In this document: positions 15,703-24,620 of the stretch, one piece after another
Layout of the letters: every line of letters begins with the position of its first letter
Numbering within the stretch: position 1 is the first letter of the stretch
NCBI GenBank assembly: GCA_024636835.1
Contig: JAGXGH010000127.1
Coordinates: forward strand, 124,001-188,000
Direction: 5' to 3'
Origin: Verrucomicrobiales bacterium
GTDB lineage: Bacteria; Verrucomicrobiota; Verrucomicrobiia; Verrucomicrobiales; SLCJ01
DNA length: 64,000 bases
Position numbers and translations under genes: made by a program
The notes under the pieces: generated by a model
What the model saw: only the letters and a program-made list of their open reading frames with translations
Databases searched by the model: none
Told to the model about the DNA's origin: nothing

Positions 15703-17115
15703 ATGAAAATCTCACGCATCGCCGCCACGACCACTTGTCTGCTGTTTCTTACTCACTCACAGGCTAAGCCACCCATACCAACACCTGAAGACACACCTAT
15801 CGTAGGTGATTTGGATCGCTACCTTCTCGATACGCTTTACGAACTGAAGGATACGGATTCCGGCCTCGCGGATGTTGTTGGCGAGCCAAAATTCAAGGAA
15901 CTGATCAAGAAGCATGACTTACGATTATTCAGCGGCCCCATGCTCGGTTGCGTAACCGACACCAGCGCAAGATTTTGGGTGCGCACACCAGGTGCTGCCG
16001 ATGTGCAGATAGTCACCGAGGAGCAGAAAAGCGCAATCGTCAGGACAAACGGCAACAAAGATTTTACTGCGCTCCTTGATCTCAATGGCCTGCAACCATC
16101 TACCGCATACAGCTACGATGTCCTCGTTGATGGAAAGCCGATATTCACCAAAGAGAAACCAAAGTTCCGAACCTATCCATCACATGGACAAAACGCCAAA
16201 TTTGAAGTCGGCTTCGGTGGCGGAGCTCGATACAACCCATCAAAAGAGAAAATTTGGGACGTGATCGCTTCTCATTCTCCCGAAGCGTTTCTATTTCTTG
16301 GAGACAACGTTTACATCGACCAGCCGGAATCAAGAACCAAGCAGAGGGTGCACTACTACCGACGCCAACTGCGCCCCGAATTCACCCGCTTAACGGCTTC
16401 AACAGCAACGTATGCTATCTACGATGACCACGACCTTGGAAAGAACGACTCAGCGGGCGGCCCCGCTCGTTTCAAACCTGACTGGAAGTTTCAATCCTGG
16501 AAAGTGTTTCGGGAAAATTGGAACAACCCCGCATACGGCGGCGGCGACGAGCAACCTGGTTGCTGGCACGATTTTTCCATTAGTGATGTCGATTTTTTCA
16601 TGCTCGATAACCGTTACTACCGGTCATTCGAGAACGGCACCATGCTCGGACCTGTCCAGAAGGAATGGCTCCTTGCCAAGTTGAAAGCCTCCAAAGCAAC
16701 CTTCAAAGTCATCGCTTCGGGAACACTATGGACAGAGCACGCCGACAAAGGCGGGAAAGATTCGTGGTGGGGAGTTCGCGAAGAACGTGAAGAGATTTTC
16801 TCCGCGATCGAACGCGAAAACATAGGCGGAGTCATTCTCCTTTCCGCGGATCGGCACCGCACCGATGTGTATAAAATCGAACGGCCAAATGCATATGACC
16901 TTTACGAGTTCGAGACTTCAAAATTGACCAATGATCACACCCACCCCACCAAGCCGAAAGCTCTGTTCTCCTATAATGAGGGGAATTTCTTCGGCCTTTT
17001 ACGGTTCGATTTAACCAAGCCCGACCCCGAAATCACCTTCGAGTGCATTACCATAGAGGATAAGAAGGTTTACGAACTGACACTGAAGCGCAGTCAGTTA
17101 CAAGCTGGGGAGTAG
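15703..17115 (+). CDS. Exported PhoD-like alkaline phosphatase/phosphodiesterase
   Basis: 470 residues with a signal peptide (about 1-21, cleavage near SQA-KPP). An N-terminal fibronectin-like domain (about 65-155, GPMLGCVTDTSARFWVRTP) precedes the metallophosphatase: FLFLGDNVYIDQ near 198-209, YAIYDDHDLGKNDSAGG near 240-256, DVDFFMLDNRYYRS, and a late SADRHRTDVYKI that carries a metal-binding His. These are the landmarks of PhoD-like enzymes, which hydrolyse phosphate mono- or diesters outside the cytoplasm. A monocistronic unit. Phosphate regulation is plausible, but I did not find a clear Pho box. Confidence 0.88.
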   Translation: MKISRIAATTTCLLFLTHSQAKPPIPTPEDTPIVGDLDRYLLDTLYELKDTDSGLADVVGEPKFKELIKKHDLRLFSGPMLGCVTDTSARFWVRTPGAADVQIVTEEQKSAIVRTNGNKDFTALLDLNGLQPSTAYSYDVLVDGKPIFTKEKPKFRTYPSHGQNAKFEVGFGGGARYNPSKEKIWDVIASHSPEAFLFLGDNVYIDQPESRTKQRVHYYRRQLRPEFTRLTASTATYAIYDDHDLGKNDSAGGPARFKPDWKFQSWKVFRENWNNPAYGGGDEQPGCWHDFSISDVDFFMLDNRYYRSFENGTMLGPVQKEWLLAKLKASKATFKVIASGTLWTEHADKGGKDSWWGVREEREEIFSAIERENIGGVILLSADRHRTDVYKIERPNAYDLYEFETSKLTNDHTHPTKPKALFSYNEGNFFGLLRFDLTKPDPEITFECITIEDKKVYELTLKRSQLQAGE

Positions 17116-17521
17116 AGCCGTCCAAGGGCCATCTCCATTGAAGTTCGACGAAAGCGAGGCTTACCGACCTCTGCGGGCTTGCTAAGAAAATAGGCTCGGA
17201 TTGATGCGCACTCTCGGTGCATTCCATACTGGGAGGGATACCTTTCAGACGTCGAACCACCCTTAAAGCAGTGCCATTCAGGACTGACTCCTTTCACTGA
17301 CCCTTTTTTGACCATAAATTATGAGTGTTCTTGTTTTTCAGTCTAAATTAGAGAGCCCTTGTTTTTGTGTTATGGGAGCCCTTGTTTCTGTGTTTTCATC
17401 TCAACATCGGTAGTGGTCATTATCGATTCACTTTTCACTGATCTTGTAATGATCCTTAACTTTACGATCAGTCCACTCACTTCATAAATAGAATCTTACC
17501 TAATCTCACAAAGAGCATATC
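17116..17521. other. Intergenic region with repeat B copy 1 and a T-rich imperfect tandem repeat
   Basis: Holds the first copy of repeat family B (17142-17186). At 17316-17395 the phrases gagtgttcttgttttt, gagagcccttgtttttgtgtt and gggagcccttgtttctgtgtt form an imperfect tandem of about 26 bp. No gene seen. The promoter of the following operon should lie near its right end. Confidence 0.55.
17142..17186 (+). repeat. Dispersed repeat family B, copy 1
   Basis: 45 bp, matching 22678-22722 at about 37 of 45 positions in the same orientation (shared cores aaagcga, ccgacctctgc, ttgcta). It lies just after the PhoD-like gene. The two copies bracket the glycerate module, the PEP-CTERM gene and a broken small gene. 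Confidence 0.75.
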
Positions 17522-18478
17522 ATGAAAATAGTTGTATTGGATGGATTTACATTGAACCCCGGCGATAACCCTTGGGCGGGCGTCGAATCACAGGGAGATT
17601 TCACGGTTTACGACCGCACCCCGGCGGACCAAATCCTCGAGCGCTCTGCCGGTGCGGATATTATTCTAACGAATAAAACCCCGTTGACCGCAGAGACCCT
17701 GGCGCAGTTGCCCGATTTAAAATTTATCGCGGTTTTGGCGACCGGATTCAACGTGATCGATATAGCGGCAGCACGCGAACGGAACATTCCTGTTTCCAAT
17801 GTCCCGATTTACGGCACCGATTCGGTCGCTCAGTTCGTCTTCGCTATCCTTCTCGAGCTTTGCCACAACGTCGCCCTGCACGACAATCTAGTCAAAGAAG
17901 GCGCATGGACCAACCAACCGGATTTCTGTTTCTGGAAAACACCTTTGATCGAACTCACTGGAAAAACCATGGGAATCGTCGGCTTTGGTCGAATCGGTCG
18001 CCGCACGGGGGCATTGGCTGCCGCCTTCGGCATGAAGGTCGTCGCTCACGATTTATACAAGGGCGATGCCCCGGATATCGAAAACTTTGAGTGGGTCGAA
18101 ATGGATGAATTATTCAAACAAGCCGATGTCGTCTCCCTGCATTGCCCGCAGACCGCGGACAACGTCGGCTTTGTCAACGAGGCTCTGCTCAAAACCATGA
18201 AACCGACCAGCTTTTTGATCAACACGTCTCGCGGCCCACTGATCGATCAGGATGATCTGGCCGCCGCACTGAATTCCGGAACGTTGGCCGGGGCCGGGGT
18301 CGACGTCGTTCTCACCGAACCCATCGCCGCAGACAACCCACTGCTGAAAGCGAAAAATTGCCTGATCACTCCACACATTGCCTGGGCAACCCTGGAGGCC
18401 CGGCAACGGCTCATGCAAACCACCGTGGAAAATGTCGCTGGCTTCATCGGCGGCAGCCCGATCAATGTTGTCAATTAA
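17522..18478 (+). CDS. D-2-hydroxyacid dehydrogenase, glycerate dehydrogenase/hydroxypyruvate reductase type
   Basis: 318 residues, normal for the family. Substrate-domain text FIAVLATGFNVIDIAAARER (about 75-94); NAD-binding motif GIVGFGRIGRRTGALAAAFG at about 152-171, followed by VAHD with the Asp that favours NAD(H); LINTSRGPLIDQDDLA and the catalytic His in ITPHIAWAT. The sequence is closest to hydroxypyruvate reductases, which interconvert hydroxypyruvate and D-glycerate. Thirty bases downstream comes an aminotransferase and then a glycerate kinase, so the module can plausibly turn a serine-type amino acid into phosphoglycerate. Base use is more GC-rich than the flanks. Confidence 0.88.
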   Translation: MKIVVLDGFTLNPGDNPWAGVESQGDFTVYDRTPADQILERSAGADIILTNKTPLTAETLAQLPDLKFIAVLATGFNVIDIAAARERNIPVSNVPIYGTDSVAQFVFAILLELCHNVALHDNLVKEGAWTNQPDFCFWKTPLIELTGKTMGIVGFGRIGRRTGALAAAFGMKVVAHDLYKGDAPDIENFEWVEMDELFKQADVVSLHCPQTADNVGFVNEALLKTMKPTSFLINTSRGPLIDQDDLAAALNSGTLAGAGVDVVLTEPIAADNPLLKAKNCLITPHIAWATLEARQRLMQTTVENVAGFIGGSPINVVN

Positions 18479-18507
18479 GAGAGAAAAAACGCTTCAAGGA
18501 GAAATTT

Positions 18508-19698
18508 ATGAAATTAGCAGACCGACTATCACGCCTGGGAACCGAAACAGCATTCGCCGTCTCCGGAGAAGCGGCCGCCCATATGGCTGCGGGGAACAAA
18601 GTGTATCCCTTCCATCTGGGCGATATCAATATCACCACACCCGGAAACATTATCGAAGCAACTTACCAGGCCATGCGGGACGGCAAGACCGGTTACTGCC
18701 CGAACTATGGAATTCCCGCCCTGCGCGAAGTGCTGGCAGAGGACATCAATCAAAGTCACGGGACGAACTATTCCATGAGCAATGTCGCCATCCAACCGGG
18801 CGGCAAACCCTCGATCGGAAAGTTCGTGCTGGCATTGATGAATCCGGGCGACGAAGCGCTGTACCCGAATCCGGGCTACCCGATCTACGAGTCCCAGATT
18901 CAGTTTCATGGCGGCGTCGCCGTGCCCTACACCTACCACGAAGGTCCGGAAAATTTTGAATTGAACCTGGACGCCATCGAGGCGCTGATCACTCCGAAGA
19001 CCAAATTACTGATCCTCAATGATCTTCAAAACCCCACCGGTGCCGAAGCCGACCCGAAACAGCTCGAGGCCATCGCAAAAATGGCGGTTAAACACGATCT
19101 GATTGTCCTCTGTGATGAAGCCTATTTTGACATGCGGTATGCCGGAAAATCCACATCGCTCGCTTCCTTTGAAGGCATGCAGGAACGCAGTGTGATTCTG
19201 TATACCTTCTCGAAAAAATACGCCATGACCGGCTGGCGCTTGGGCGCTTCCATCGGCCCGAAAGAGGTGATCGATGCGATCGCTAAATTAAATGTGAATG
19301 ATGAGTCCTGCTCGAACCATTTCATCCAATACGGAGCGATTGAAGCCTTAACCGGTGATCAGTCCGGGCACGAAAAAATCGTCTCTGTCCTCAAAGAACG
19401 GCGGGACAAGTGCGTCGAAGTTCTCAATACCATTCCGGGCGTCCGGTGCTATCGACCGAATGCGACCTTCTATCTCTTCCCGAACGTGACGGAGCTGATG
19501 CAGGCCAAGGGACTAACCGACTATGAGGAATTCCGGAAGGCCGCATTACAGGATACCGGGGTTTCCTTCTGCACCCGCAAGCACTTTGGGTCGCCGATAC
19601 CGGGCGAAAAGGAACTCTACATTCGCTTCGCGTATTCGGGCATTGATATCGACCAGATCGAAGAAGGCCTCGGTAAATTCAAGGCCTGGGCGGAATAG
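18508..19698 (+). CDS. Class I/II pyridoxal-phosphate aminotransferase
   Basis: 396 residues. An aaggag site at 18496-18501 supports the ATG at 18508 over upstream in-frame starts. Landmarks: VYPFHLGDINITTPGNI, the NPTGAEADP turn, DEAYFDMRY, and YTFSKKYAMTGWRLG holding the lysine that binds the cofactor; the C-terminal Arg-containing ELYIRFAYS binds the carboxylate. The family includes aspartate, alanine and serine-glyoxylate-type enzymes, and the substrate cannot be read from sequence. Neighbours (hydroxypyruvate reductase upstream, glycerate kinase downstream) make serine or a related donor the best guess, with hydroxypyruvate passed on. Confidence 0.85.
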   Translation: MKLADRLSRLGTETAFAVSGEAAAHMAAGNKVYPFHLGDINITTPGNIIEATYQAMRDGKTGYCPNYGIPALREVLAEDINQSHGTNYSMSNVAIQPGGKPSIGKFVLALMNPGDEALYPNPGYPIYESQIQFHGGVAVPYTYHEGPENFELNLDAIEALITPKTKLLILNDLQNPTGAEADPKQLEAIAKMAVKHDLIVLCDEAYFDMRYAGKSTSLASFEGMQERSVILYTFSKKYAMTGWRLGASIGPKEVIDAIAKLNVNDESCSNHFIQYGAIEALTGDQSGHEKIVSVLKERRDKCVEVLNTIPGVRCYRPNATFYLFPNVTELMQAKGLTDYEEFRKAALQDTGVSFCTRKHFGSPIPGEKELYIRFAYSGIDIDQIEEGLGKFKAWAE

Positions 19699-19892
19699 CA
19701 GAGACCCGCCTCAAAGGAACAAGGACGGATTATCCGGTTAGATATGACTCCAAAAAATGAATAACCGCGAATTACGCTCATTTTCTTTTTCTGTGAACAC
19801 TTGGAATTTACTTTCTGTTTTTAGCGTATTTCGTGATTAAAGATTTGGTTCCTGGAAAATGACCAGTCCGTGTATTCAGTGGTTAAGATTCT

Positions 19893-21020
19893 ATGAAAAT
19901 CGTCGTCGCTCTGGATTCGTTCAAGGATTGCCTCACGGCAGATCGGGCGTGTTCTATCGTCGCCGAAGAACTCCGGAGTCAACTCCCCTCGGCGATGATC
20001 CTGGAACGCCCCATGGCCGATGGAGGTGAAGGCACCGCCCGGACCATGATCGAGGCTCTTGGCGGACAATGGATTCCCCAAACCGTCACCGGTCCCCTGC
20101 CCGATATGCAGGTGGAGGCCGGATTTGCCTGGTTTGAAGAAACCCGGACGGCTCTGGTTGAAATGGCTGCCACCAGCGGTTTGGAACTCCTCCAGCCCGA
20201 TCAGCGAAACCCGCTCAAAACGACCACCTACGGGACCGGAGAACTCATCCGGGCGGCCCTGGCTTATGAACCCGAGGAAATTCTCTTGGCGGTCGGTGGT
20301 AGTGCCACCGTGGACGGCGGCGTTGGAGCGGCCAGCGCACTGGGCTGGACCTTTCTGGATCACAATGACCACCCCCTCGAGCCGGGCGGAGGAAATTTAA
20401 ATCGTCTGGAGGTCATCCAGAAACCTGAATCCTGGAAATTACCATCAGTTCGGGTGTTCTGTGATGTCACCAATCCGCTATGCGGCGACCTTGGAGCCGC
20501 GCGGGTCTTTGGGCCACAAAAAGGGGCGACCCCCGGGATGGTCGAACAACTGGAAGCGGGATTGTCGCGTTTGGGAAATCTCGTTTCAACGCAGTGCGAC
20601 CAGGACATTCTCGATTTGCCGGGAGCCGGGGCCGCCGGTGGCCTGGCAGCCGGAGCGGTGGCGTTTATGGGAGCAACCCTGACCTCAGGAATTGATGCCA
20701 TCCTCAAGCTCTATCGGCTAGAGGATGAATTACGCGATACCGATTGGATCATTACCGGCGAAGGCTGCTTTGATTCTCAATCCTTGCACGGGAAAGTAGT
20801 CTCAGGAATTCTCAATGCGGCGGCCGGGAGCGGGTCCAGGATCGCCGTACTAGCCGGACAAGTTCGCCTCCAACCTGAAGTCTATCAAAAAGCGGGCGTC
20901 ACCACCGCCTTGTCCTGCAAGCGGGAGGAAATGGAGGTCGCAGAAGCGATCACCCAAGGTGAAGCCCTCCTCCGGCAACGTACCGGGGAACTGATCCATC
21001 AATGGATCACGGGATCCTGA
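19893..21020 (+). CDS. Glycerate kinase, GarK/GlxK family
   Basis: 375 residues, typical length. Diagnostic text: MKIVVALDSFKDCLTADRA, ERPMADGGEGTARTMIEALG, LVEMAATSGLELL, the ILLAVGGSATVDGGVGAASALG box and DWIITGEGCFDSQSLHGKV. The enzyme phosphorylates D-glycerate with ATP; this family mostly forms 2-phosphoglycerate. It completes the route from hydroxypyruvate to glycolysis begun by the two upstream genes. A 194-bp gap separates it from the aminotransferase, so it may have its own promoter. Confidence 0.92.
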   Translation: MKIVVALDSFKDCLTADRACSIVAEELRSQLPSAMILERPMADGGEGTARTMIEALGGQWIPQTVTGPLPDMQVEAGFAWFEETRTALVEMAATSGLELLQPDQRNPLKTTTYGTGELIRAALAYEPEEILLAVGGSATVDGGVGAASALGWTFLDHNDHPLEPGGGNLNRLEVIQKPESWKLPSVRVFCDVTNPLCGDLGAARVFGPQKGATPGMVEQLEAGLSRLGNLVSTQCDQDILDLPGAGAAGGLAAGAVAFMGATLTSGIDAILKLYRLEDELRDTDWIITGEGCFDSQSLHGKVVSGILNAAAGSGSRIAVLAGQVRLQPEVYQKAGVTTALSCKREEMEVAEAITQGEALLRQRTGELIHQWITGS

Positions 21021-21219
21021 TCTTTGGTCCATACGGCACATATACAAATGGCGGAAAACCCAAATAATGACCGCCGCTGGAATTATAAAGTGGCCGTATT
21101 CTTTGGCTTGCCGATGCTTTCAAGGTGGCTAATTTCAAAAAGTGTAGGCACCGCGAGGTGGGCTGTCCAGAGCGCAGCGAACAATAGAGCGAGTCCGCCG
21201 TTGCCACCCACGTCTTCGG

Positions 21220-21864
21220 TTATCTGGTTCTACGGCGCAGCGTTGTAAGACCAAGAACGCCAAGCCCGAAGAGGAGCGCTGAGGACGGTTCAGGCACAGC
21301 GCTTACCTTGACGTTATCGAGGACAACGTTCGCTGTATTTGATCCAAAGGTATGCTGTAACTCAATGCGACTCGATGCGCTGACGGCAGTAAAAAGGAGC
21401 GAGTTTCCCTGCACCCAGAGATTATTTATTGCTGGCGTTTGGGAAGCAGCCGAATCGATAAGCGCGTTAGCGGTCTCGTCGTACACCCTGGTCTCAATGG
21501 TTTGTGCTGCGCCTCCCTGAATGGAGGCCAAGTCCAGTGTAATCATATATTGCTGTCCAACAGTCGTGCTGAATACCTGCGCGATCGTTCCTCCGATATT
21601 TCCACTGTGGCCGAAAGAGAGAAATTGGCCGCCGTCTGTAGCCGCAATATTACTGGTGCCATTGATTCCGCGCTCTAGTAGAATGAATCCCCCTGACGCG
21701 CTCCAGGAATCCAAATTGCTAATATCTATCCGGCCTGGGGAACCTAAAGCCTGAGATTCAAAGGATCCGTTCAGGATAACTGATCCATTCGCTGTGCAGA
21801 TGAGCGATCCGATGGTAAAGAGAGCGGCTGTCAAGGACCGCATCTTTTTGGTTGTTCTTTTCAT
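21220..21864 (-). CDS. PEP-CTERM sorted exported protein
   Basis: 214 residues from the ATG at 21864, chosen because the signal peptide begins here (MKRTTKKMRSLTAALFTIG, cleavage near TANGS). The core (VILNGSFESQALGSPG and DLASIQGGAAQTIETRVYD) is a galactose-binding-like jelly roll of the DUF642 kind. The end is a textbook PEP-CTERM tag: VPEPSSALLFGLGVLGL followed by LRRRTR. Such proteins are exported and anchored or released by exosortase, usually in bacteria making exopolysaccharide. No exosortase gene is in the window. Confidence 0.85.
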   Translation of the reverse strand: MKRTTKKMRSLTAALFTIGSLICTANGSVILNGSFESQALGSPGRIDISNLDSWSASGGFILLERGINGTSNIAATDGGQFLSFGHSGNIGGTIAQVFSTTVGQQYMITLDLASIQGGAAQTIETRVYDETANALIDSAASQTPAINNLWVQGNSLLFTAVSASSRIELQHTFGSNTANVVLDNVKVSAVPEPSSALLFGLGVLGLTTLRRRTR

Positions 21865-22244
21865 TGGTGAGTTTAGGAGAAAATGCAGAGGTGAAAATAT
21901 TACACAGCAATTTGTGTGCCCATGTCGTGTGAATTTTTCTTGCGACGTCCAAGAAAGAGCAGGCAACCCTACTAGCGGAGGTGAGCATTGAATATGGAAT
22001 TAAAGTCCATATTACGGGTGGTGTCGGTAACAAAATAAAGAATATTAGGACACCCATTATTCACTCGGATATCTTCGGGTTTGCCTTTCTCTCCACAAAC
22101 CAATTCCCTTCTAGATTCGCCTTCCCTTACCCGAGGAATCGCCCAATACACGCTGCAAATCTGCGCCGATTGCTCGTGCTACCCAAAATAACGCAGAGCT
22201 AGCCTGCATCAGGGCATGATTCTGCCCTTTAGACCTGTTACTCG

Positions 22245-22446
22245 CTACACCTCTCGCTTTCCGATCTCCAAGCTATCCAGAAACATCGGCCATACATCGC
22301 TCAGGCGGTTCGGTCGCGTAGAACCCACTCGCACCACTCCCTTGACAAAACCACTTTCTTCCAGCCGTTTGCAAAACGCCGCTACAGACAGCTGCCTCCC
22401 ACTCTCCCCCTTCTTGTCCTTCCAGTTCTTCTGGTAAAAAAATCAT
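22245..22446 (-). pseudogene. Frameshifted small protein, possibly an IS66-type accessory protein remnant
   Basis: Reading the minus strand from about 22436 to the TAG at 22245-22247 gives KNWKDKKGESGRQLSVAAFCKRLEESG and then FVKGVVRVGSTRPN. The phrase LSVAAFC is common in the small accessory protein (TnpA) of IS66-type elements and related helix-turn-helix proteins. The frame has no start of its own, but an ATG at 22446 would join it if the run of seven A at 22436-22442 (seven T on the coding strand) had six. No other IS66 genes are nearby. Low certainty: it could also be chance. Confidence 0.35.
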
Positions 22447-22677
22447 CCTCCTCCCTGTCCCAGCACAGCTGCTAAACTCGCTCACCAAGCAATCTCGAGT
22501 CCGTGGATTTCCCGGTTCGTCTCTCTACTCACTCGAACTTCGTAAAAGCGTAATGAAAAAGGTCAGTAATGAAAAGGGCCACGGGCCAGCTGTGAATGGC
22601 ATCAAATTCCAACTGATACTGAAACGAAGCTAATTACAAGAGGGTAGGTTCTTGTCACATCCATGGTTCTCCCGTGA

Positions 22678-22722
22678 AGTTCGCGTAAAGCGAAGCTTGC
22701 CGACCTCTGCTGGGTTGCTAGT
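22678..22722 (+). repeat. Dispersed repeat family B, copy 2
   Basis: 45 bp in direct orientation relative to 17142-17186, about 37 positions identical. It lies 23 bases before the start of ruvB, so it may affect that gene's leader or promoter. Confidence 0.75.
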
Positions 22723-22745
22723 GTTGTCGTATCCACTAGGCCAAT

Positions 22746-23792
22746 TTGCCGACTCACAACATCGTGTCAGAGAACTTCTTCGAAAAAACCCTTAGCGAGC
22801 CACCTACGGAACTCGACTCCTCTCTACGCCCACCGGATTTCGATCAATTCGCCGGGCAGGAGAAAATCAAAGAGCGACTGATGCTGATGGTCGAGGCTGC
22901 AAAGATGCGCAGCGACGTGCTCCATCACGTGCTGCTTTGCGGCCCACCGGGACTTGGAAAAACCACATTGGCGACGATCATTTCCCACGCAGTAGGTGCC
23001 AAGTTGCACACCTCCTCAGGCCCACAAATCGAGAAAGCCGGCGACCTCGCAGGACTCCTCACCAACCTCGAAGAAGGCGACATCCTTTTCATCGACGAAA
23101 TCCACCGTCTCCACCCAAGCATTGAGGAATATCTCTATCCCGCAATGGAGGATTTCAAAATCGATATCATCATCGACCAAGGTCCAAGCGCGCGCTCGAT
23201 CGAGCTCAACTTGCCGCGTTTCACACTGGTCGGCGCAACCACTCGCCAAGGGATGCTCACCGCGCCACTGCGGTCGCGCTTCGGTATGGTCAACCGATTG
23301 GACTACTACACGGAAGAAGAACTTGCAGGCATCGTGACACGCAGCGCCGGCATCATCAAGGTACCCATCGAGCCGGGCGGAGCGTTGGAAATTGGCCGCC
23401 GCGCACGAGGCACACCGCGGATCGCGAACTCGCTACTTCGTTGGTCACGCGACTACGCACAGGTCCGTGCTGATGGAATCATCACCACCGAGGTAGCAGA
23501 CAAAGCACTCGGCATGATCGATATCGACTCCGACGGGATTGATGAAATGGATCGCCGCATCCTCGAAGCCATGATTCACAAGTTCGAGGGCGGTCCGGTA
23601 GGGTTGCGCACCGTCGCCGTGGCCGTTGGCGAGGATCCGACGTCGATCGAAGAAGTCAACGAACCGTATTTAATTATGCGTGGATTTATTGCGCGCACGC
23701 CGAGAGGACGCGTCGCTCTAGCGCCGGCATACGAGAAAATCGGATTGGAACCGCCGCGCCGAACACTGAGCGAACAACAAGATCTGCTCTAA
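22746..23792 (+). CDS. ruvB: Holliday junction branch-migration ATPase RuvB
   Basis: 348 residues. [14 protein letters not shown], Walker [12 protein letters not shown] (about 66-76), [23 protein letters not shown] with Walker B, the [18 protein letters not shown] sensor/arginine-finger region, and the C-terminal winged helix with [15 protein letters not shown] are all present. RuvB hexamers drive migration of Holliday junctions with RuvA. The first codon is TTG at 22746 in this call; a GTG at 22764 is equally possible and neither has a strong ribosome site. ruvA and ruvC are not in the window. Confidence 0.96.
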   Translation: MPTHNIVSENFFEKTLSEPPTELDSSLRPPDFDQFAGQEKIKERLMLMVEAAKMRSDVLHHVLLCGPPGLGKTTLATIISHAVGAKLHTSSGPQIEKAGDLAGLLTNLEEGDILFIDEIHRLHPSIEEYLYPAMEDFKIDIIIDQGPSARSIELNLPRFTLVGATTRQGMLTAPLRSRFGMVNRLDYYTEEELAGIVTRSAGIIKVPIEPGGALEIGRRARGTPRIANSLLRWSRDYAQVRADGIITTEVADKALGMIDIDSDGIDEMDRRILEAMIHKFEGGPVGLRTVAVAVGEDPTSIEEVNEPYLIMRGFIARTPRGRVALAPAYEKIGLEPPRRTLSEQQDLL

Positions 23793-23801
23793 ACACAAAA
23801 C

Positions 23802-24038
23802 ATGCGACGATTCTACGGCATTCTTTTGATACTCGTCGGACTGGTTTTCCTCCTCGTCCTGCGCGATCAATTAGTGCAAGGGATGAGTGTGTTTAGCGGT
23901 GACGTGGAACATCTGATCGACGCCTCCAGACCGGAGCCAAGCCAGCCATTGATTGTGCTCAGCTACGCCATTCCAATCGCTGCCATTGTAATCGGAATCA
24001 CCAACCTCGTTCGCGATATTACCAGTAAAAAACCCTAA
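23802..24038 (+). CDS. Small membrane protein of unknown function
   Basis: 78 residues with two predicted membrane helices (about 4-21 and 49-66) and a polar middle loop. It starts nine bases after ruvB and is followed 12 bases later by another membrane-protein gene, so it belongs to the ruvB operon. No family recognised. Confidence 0.7.
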   Translation: MRRFYGILLILVGLVFLLVLRDQLVQGMSVFSGDVEHLIDASRPEPSQPLIVLSYAIPIAAIVIGITNLVRDITSKKP

Positions 24039-24050
24039 CCGTTCGCCACT

Positions 24051-24620
24051 ATGTTCGACCTTCTTCCTTTTCTGACAGAGCAGCTTCAATTGCCCGACTA
24101 CCTCCACCTCGTCCTGCAACCATTTCTGATCCAAGGGCTTTTTCTTTGCGCGCTTTTCGTGCTCGGCTCACTCGTCTGCAGACAAAAACTCGCGCTCGCC
24201 ATCGGGCTGATCCTCACCGCTTTATGCGCCGCATGCATTTTCCCCTACCTACAAACCCGCACCGAAGCGGTGACCGCAATCCAGCTCGCACAGGGCGAAC
24301 ACCTGTCATCTGAAGTGCAAAGCATCGCCGTTGCCTTCAATAAATTAGCCTGGATCTACTACGCGCTTAGTGGCATTGCGCTGCTCGCGGCAGTAACCAT
24401 CCCCTCGAAGAAAAAGATCTCTCCCGTGCTCTCTATTCTTGTCATCATTTGGGCGCTTTACGCGAGCGGACTGGCACTCGCCTACCATCACCGCGACTCC
24501 CGCCTCTACCACCCTAACCTCACCGCGCCAGGCGAGGTGCCGATTTCAAAACCAGAAACCATCGCGCCAAGCCCAACACAGACGCCAACGCCCTCACCTT
24601 CCACTTCCACGACCCCATGA
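24051..24620 (+). CDS. Membrane protein with proline/threonine-rich tail
   Basis: 189 residues with four likely membrane helices (about 24-42, 47-65, 95-117, 123-145) and a C-terminal tail rich in Pro, Thr and Ser (SPTQTPTPSPSTST). No family recognised. Its stop overlaps the start of the peptidase gene (ATGA), indicating translational coupling. Confidence 0.7.
   Translation: MFDLLPFLTEQLQLPDYLHLVLQPFLIQGLFLCALFVLGSLVCRQKLALAIGLILTALCAACIFPYLQTRTEAVTAIQLAQGEHLSSEVQSIAVAFNKLAWIYYALSGIALLAAVTIPSKKKISPVLSILVIIWALYASGLALAYHHRDSRLYHPNLTAPGEVPISKPETIAPSPTQTPTPSPSTSTTP

Larger units (their letters stand above)
21865..22745. other. Gene-poor region upstream of ruvB
   Basis: About 880 bp holding only the presumed upstream region of the PEP-CTERM gene, a minus-strand copy of the ATGGGTGTCCT motif (22031-22061), a broken small minus-strand frame (22245-22446) and the second copy of repeat B. 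It resembles degraded DNA left by past insertions. Confidence 0.5.
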
